From positions 1,612,001 through 1,676,000 of the forward strand of contig OY970066.1 in the NCBI GenBank assembly GCA_963705285.1: 64,000 nucleotides of DNA. Reading direction: 5' to 3'. Of this stretch, positions 61,277 to 64,000 are shown piece by piece. The translations under genes and the position numbers were made by a program. The stretch comes from JACMLD01 sp963705285 (GTDB lineage: Bacteria; Bacteroidota; Bacteroidia; Chitinophagales; Chitinophagaceae). Below the pieces are notes generated by a model, which saw only the letters and a list, made by a program, of their open reading frames with translations, ran no database searches and was not told where the DNA came from. Position 1 is the stretch's first letter, and each line of letters begins with the position of its first letter.

Positions 61277-61741
61277 ATGAAAAGAACTTTACTATTCATC
61301 TTATCTGCAATTATGATCATTACGCTGGCATCATCCTGCCATAAATATGTAGATACGCCCGGCTTTCCGCCACTTACCGGAAGATGGTACCTGCAAAACA
61401 CCGCCCGTTACGACTCATACCGGTGGCAAAACATCAGCACCGGTTACGAGAATGGTACTTTTATTTTCAAGGCTAATGGAGATGTTACTTACACTGATGA
61501 CTTGGGCATACTCCGCGGCAGCTGGAACATGTACCCGGTATCCGACGGTTATTACGATGGCTTTGGCCATTACCGCGAAGGCTATCATACAGAATTTTCA
61601 CTGGTTCTATACGAGGGTAACAACAACCACCCCGCTGCCAGCTGGAGCTTTGATGATTGCAATTACGACGGCAGCAATAATTTTAAAGCGGTGTATACGC
61701 AGGGCAGCTTTACTTATGAATACAGTTTTGTAAGGGAATAA
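61277..61741 (+). CDS. Small lipoprotein, lipocalin-like
   Basis: This 154-residue protein has an N-terminal lipobox (LASSC, lipidated Cys near 18). Its beta-rich body begins LTGRWYLQNTARYDSY and contains GTFIFKANGDVTYTD and LGILRGSWNMYPV. This is the pattern of lipocalin-like Bacteroidota lipoproteins, in which a GxW motif opens the barrel. Function is unknown. ATG at 61277 opens the signal peptide; a TTG seven codons earlier is less likely. Confidence 0.75.
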   Translation: MKRTLLFILSAIMIITLASSCHKYVDTPGFPPLTGRWYLQNTARYDSYRWQNISTGYENGTFIFKANGDVTYTDDLGILRGSWNMYPVSDGYYDGFGHYREGYHTEFSLVLYEGNNNHPAASWSFDDCNYDGSNNFKAVYTQGSFTYEYSFVRE

Positions 61742-61860
61742 GCACCCGCCCCTTATTGGTGTTGCACTACCCGTCTGACCACGATGCAATCAACTGAAAC
61801 TGACCACCCCGGCATCAAATTCTGGTAAAAAACCCTGTGTTTTTCAGGTGAAATAATTTG

Positions 61861-61868
61861 TATCTTTG
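61861..61868 (+). promoter_or_regulatory. -7 promoter element for greA
   Basis: TATCTTTG fits TAnnTTTG and implies a leader of about 70 nt before the ATG at 61942. It rules out much of the longer frame upstream. Confidence 0.5.
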
Positions 61869-61941
61869 TGTATATGGCAACGCTTCGGTAATACATCTGA
61901 GGCGTTGTTATTTTTTTCTGTTCACTAATCAAAGAAGATTT

Positions 61942-62415
61942 ATGAGTGATGTAATTTATGTGACAAAAGAAACGCTGGAGCAACTGAAAGCAGAGCTGCA
62001 GCGTATGAAAACGGTTGACCGACCGGCCGCATCAAAAGCCATAGCAGAAGCACGCGAAAAAGGAGACTTAAAAGAGAATGCCGAATACGATGCTGCAAAA
62101 GAAGCGCAGGGCCTGCTGGAAGCGCGTTTAAAAAAAATGGAGAGTGATTTGGCCAATGTGCGCATTGTAGACACCAATACAATTGATACAAGTACAGTAA
62201 GCATTCTTACCAAGGTTGGCTTAACCAACCTGAGCACTAAAAAACAGGTTACTTACCAGATAGTCTCTGAAAAAGAAGCCGACCTAAAACTGGGGAAAAT
62301 CTCTGTTACTTCACCCATCGGCAAATCATTGTTGGGTAAAGTGGTAGGCGATGTAGTAGATGTAAATGTGCCTGCAGGCTTACTAAAATTTAAAGTAGAA
62401 AGTATTTCCGCATAA
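61942..62415 (+). CDS. greA: Transcription elongation factor GreA
   Basis: This 157-residue factor rescues backtracked RNA polymerase by stimulating transcript cleavage. The N-terminal coiled coil (about 8-75) has the acidic tip in the GDLKENAEYDAAKE segment. The C-terminal FKBP-like domain has ADLKLGKISVTSPIGKSLLG (in part). ATG at 61942 gives the standard start MSDVIYVTKETLEQL; a longer frame from 61858 includes the probable leader. A terminator follows. Confidence 0.95.
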   Translation: MSDVIYVTKETLEQLKAELQRMKTVDRPAASKAIAEAREKGDLKENAEYDAAKEAQGLLEARLKKMESDLANVRIVDTNTIDTSTVSILTKVGLTNLSTKKQVTYQIVSEKEADLKLGKISVTSPIGKSLLGKVVGDVVDVNVPAGLLKFKVESISA

Positions 62416-62446
62416 ATGTGCTGGCTATCCATAAAATTGAATAACG

Positions 62447-62470
62447 GCCCGGAATGTTCCGGGCTTTTTC
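62447..62470 (+). terminator. Terminator of greA
   Basis: GCCCGGAA and TTCCGGGC form a perfect stem followed by TTTTTC. Confidence 0.85.
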
Positions 62471-62522
62471 TTTACAAACTATCGAGAGCACAGCGGATAA
62501 TACCCGTTCGGTATTTGTGCTG

Positions 62523-62530
62523 TAACTTTG
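62523..62530 (+). promoter_or_regulatory. -7 promoter element for the HIT gene
   Basis: TAACTTTG fits TAnnTTTG. The transcript would start about 15 nt before a short upstream frame. Confidence 0.5.
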
Positions 62531-62547
62531 CAGCGGTTATTGGTGCA

Positions 62548-62574
62548 ATGAAAAAACTAAAATGTTTTTTATGA
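62548..62574 (+). CDS. Eight-codon upstream frame overlapping the HIT start
   Basis: A frame coding MKKLKCFL ends in TGA that overlaps the ATG at 62571 (ATGA). It could couple translation of the HIT gene by termination-reinitiation. No Shine-Dalgarno is visible, so it may be chance. Confidence 0.25.
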   Translation: MKKLKCFL

Positions 62575-62963
62575 CTATTTTTTCAAAAATTATAGCCGGT
62601 CAGATTCCTTCCTTTAAAATTGCCGAAGATGATTTTTTTTATGCCTTTCTGGATATTGCGCCGTTGCGCGAAGGGCATACCCTGGTGGTGCCTAAAATTG
62701 AAACCGATAAATTTTTTGATATGCCGGATGATTACCTGGCGCGTATGTTACTGTTTGCAAAACCCATTGCCCTGGCCATTGAAAAAGAATTTGAATGCAA
62801 CCGTTGCGGCCTCACCGTAATAGGCCTTGAAGTGCCGCATGCACACCTGCACCTGATACCTATTAATTCTGTACAGGATATGGACTTCAAACAACAACAC
62901 CTCAAACCATCGCAGGAAGAATTAAAAGCTACGCAACAAAAACTACTGGCACGTTTCCATTAG
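62571..62963 (+). CDS. HIT-family nucleotide hydrolase/transferase
   Basis: This 130-residue histidine-triad protein has the hallmark HAHLHLIPI near residue 96. The HIT fold start TIFSKIIAGQIPSFKI with FLDIAPLREGHTLVVPK near 30-46 is typical. These enzymes hydrolyse AMP-lysine, dinucleoside polyphosphates or related adenylates. ATG at 62571 matches relatives (MTIFSKIIAG) and overlaps an upstream mini-frame; the ATG at 62562 is possible. Confidence 0.92.
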   Translation: MTIFSKIIAGQIPSFKIAEDDFFYAFLDIAPLREGHTLVVPKIETDKFFDMPDDYLARMLLFAKPIALAIEKEFECNRCGLTVIGLEVPHAHLHLIPINSVQDMDFKQQHLKPSQEELKATQQKLLARFH

Positions 62964-62964
62964 A

Positions 62965-63320
62965 GAGAGTAATTAGTATAAAGTATTTAGTATTTAGACC
63001 AGTCGGCAACGCCGGAGCTTCCTTTAGTATTCAGTATATAGTATATAGTATATAGTATTTAGTATTTAGACCAGTCGGAACGCCGGCACTTCCATGAGTA
63101 TTTAGTATGAAGTATATGGTATCAAGACCAGTTGCAACGCCGGAGCTTCCTTTAGTATTCAGTATATAGTATTTAGTATTTAGACCAGTCGGCAACGCCG
63201 GCACTTCCATGAGTATTCAGTATAAAGTATATAGTATCAAGACCAGTTGCAACGCCGGAGCTTCCTTTAGTATTCAGTATAAAGTATATAGTATCAAGAC
63301 CAATTGCAACGCCGGGATTG
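62965..63320. repeat. Six-copy, about 57-bp tandem repeat
   Basis: The word GACCAGTYGSAACGCCGG, with variants, recurs at 62997, 63069, 63126, 63183, 63241 and 63298 (steps 72, 57, 57, 58, 57). Each is followed by GAGCTTCCTTTAGTATTCAG (copies 1, 3, 5) or CACTTCCATGAGTATT (copies 2, 4), then AGTATATAGTATTTAG-type filler. Alternating copies are more alike. The spacers are themselves repeats, so this is not a CRISPR array. Confidence 0.85.
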
Positions 63321-63326
63321 CGGGAC

Positions 63327-63383
63327 TTTTGAGCTTCGAACTCCCGAACTGGCAAACTCCCGAACTTTTGAACTTTGAACCTT
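63327..63383. repeat. GAACTCCCGAAC words at the ruvC 3' end
   Basis: About four imperfect GAACTCCCGAACTTTTG-type units run up to the ruvC stop codon. They belong to the same family as 15024-15083 at the end of the FAD oxidase gene. Confidence 0.65.
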
Positions 63384-63950
63384 TCATTTTTTTACCCGGG
63401 CAGGGTTTTGCGCAATAAAATCATTCCAGCCTTTTGCTTTTTTTGGGTTTGCTTGCAGCGGAGAAAGACTTTGGTAATGGTGGCAAAGCGCTACCGCCAG
63501 CGCATCAGAAGCATCATAGTATTTGATATCAGTCTCCGCCAACTGCAAGATATGCTGCAGCATTTTCCAAACCTGTTGTTTGTCTGCATTGCCATTACCG
63601 GTAATAGATTGCTTTATTTTTTTGGGTGAATATTCCGTTACAGGTATACTGCCCTGCATGGCCGCCGCAATGGCCACGCCCTGGGCACGCCCCAGCTTAA
63701 GCATACTCTGTACATTTTTGCCAAAGAATGGCGCTTCAATAGCAAAAAGATTTGGGCGGTGGGTGGCAATAAGCGCAGATACACGGGTATGTATCATTTC
63801 CAATCTTTCATAAATATCTTTTTTGCCGCTTAAATGCAATACGTCCATTTCAAGCAATGTGACAGCATGGCCGTTTACAGCAATTAAACCGTACCCCATA
63901 ACCACGGTGCCGGGGTCTATACCTAAAATTATTTTAGAGTTTGTTTGCAA
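63384..63950 (-). CDS. ruvC: Holliday junction resolvase RuvC
   Basis: This roughly 188-residue endonuclease resolves four-way DNA junctions with RuvAB. The RNase-H-like active-site acids are visible in ILGIDPGT (first Asp), FAIEAPFF (Glu) and DASDALAVALCHH (Asp pair). TTG at 63950 (reads LQTNSKIILGIDPG) is chosen because it gives the normal length and lies 40 nt after a -7 element at 63990-63997. The open frame continues upstream to the window edge without an ATG inside the window, so a start beyond 64000 cannot be excluded. Confidence 0.9.
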   Translation of the reverse strand: MQTNSKIILGIDPGTVVMGYGLIAVNGHAVTLLEMDVLHLSGKKDIYERLEMIHTRVSALIATHRPNLFAIEAPFFGKNVQSMLKLGRAQGVAIAAAMQGSIPVTEYSPKKIKQSITGNGNADKQQVWKMLQHILQLAETDIKYYDASDALAVALCHHYQSLSPLQANPKKAKGWNDFIAQNPARVKK

Positions 63951-63989
63951 AAAGGAACTGTTATTTTTGAACAAGATGTTTATCCGCAA

Positions 63990-63997
63990 CAAAAATA
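63990..63997 (-). promoter_or_regulatory. -7 promoter element for ruvC
   Basis: TATTTTTG on the minus strand matches TAnnTTTG and supports a TTG start downstream of it. Confidence 0.45.
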
Positions 63998-64000
63998 TCA

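Noticed and set aside
62965..63320. Possible CRISPR array
   Set aside because: The regular 57-bp spacing is suggestive, but the sequence between the cores is itself repeated and AT-rich rather than unique spacers, the cores are degenerate, and no cas genes are nearby.

Overview
The window looks like chromosomal DNA of a Bacteroidota bacterium, most likely Chitinophagaceae or a close relative. The signs are a SusC/SusD pair, several proteins with type IX secretion (T9SS/Por) C-terminal sorting domains, a free-standing C-terminal half of a split transketolase, an F-type ATPase operon whose AtpB carries a long periplasmic N-terminus, and many promoters with the Bacteroidota -7 element TAnnTTTG, mostly without Shine-Dalgarno sequences. 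No rRNA, tRNA, prophage or intact insertion sequence was seen.

Layout. 0.1-3.9 kb (minus strand): transketolase C-half, galE and rfbA, for sugar and nucleotide-sugar metabolism. 4.3-7.5 kb: phosphate uptake, with a PiT permease and a DUF47/PhoU-like partner (minus) divergent from a Porin_O_P outer-membrane porin (plus). 7.6-19.4 kb: a probable organophosphonate locus. It holds SusC, SusD, an exported alkaline-phosphatase-superfamily phosphodiesterase and a PhnZ-like HD oxygenase on the plus strand. On the minus strand it holds a TIGR03364/PbfC-like FAD oxidase, a DUF5690 membrane carrier and a PhoB/PhoR-like two-component system. 19.7-25.2 kb: an uncharacterised secreted protein with a caspase/CHAT-like Cys-His signature, an MsbA-like ABC exporter, a small protein plus nucleotidyltransferase pair, and a PepSY-like lipoprotein. 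25.3-29.7 kb: atpB-E-F-H-A, ending in a strong terminator with no atpG. 30-36.6 kb: T9SS cargo proteins, a TonB receptor, a TPR-like periplasmic protein and a decayed winged-helix regulator cassette. 37-42.8 kb: an ABC-2 exporter with a LolA-like protein, pdxA, and a di-haem cytochrome c peroxidase with a large extra N-terminal domain. 42.9-59.3 kb: a tandemly duplicated divergent pair, each made of a T9SS-exported purple-acid-phosphatase-like enzyme and a giant thrombospondin-type-3-repeat surface protein. 59.4-64 kb: housekeeping genes rsmA, a 2-hydroxyacid dehydrogenase, greA, a HIT protein and ruvC.

A recurring theme is phosphorus acquisition: porin, PiT/DUF47, the phosphonate locus, a PhoBR-like system and two secreted phosphatases.

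The most interesting structures are: (1) the SusCD-linked phosphonate locus with a complete PhnZ-type iron-site pattern; (2) the duplicated phosphatase/giant pair, which shares one shuffled beta-rich module in five copies and has an approximately 1.7 kb near-identical tract suggesting gene conversion; (3) the clan-CD-like secreted protein; (4) duplicated structured hairpins behind a T9SS gene; and (5) many short degenerate intergenic repeat families, often directly against gene 3' ends.
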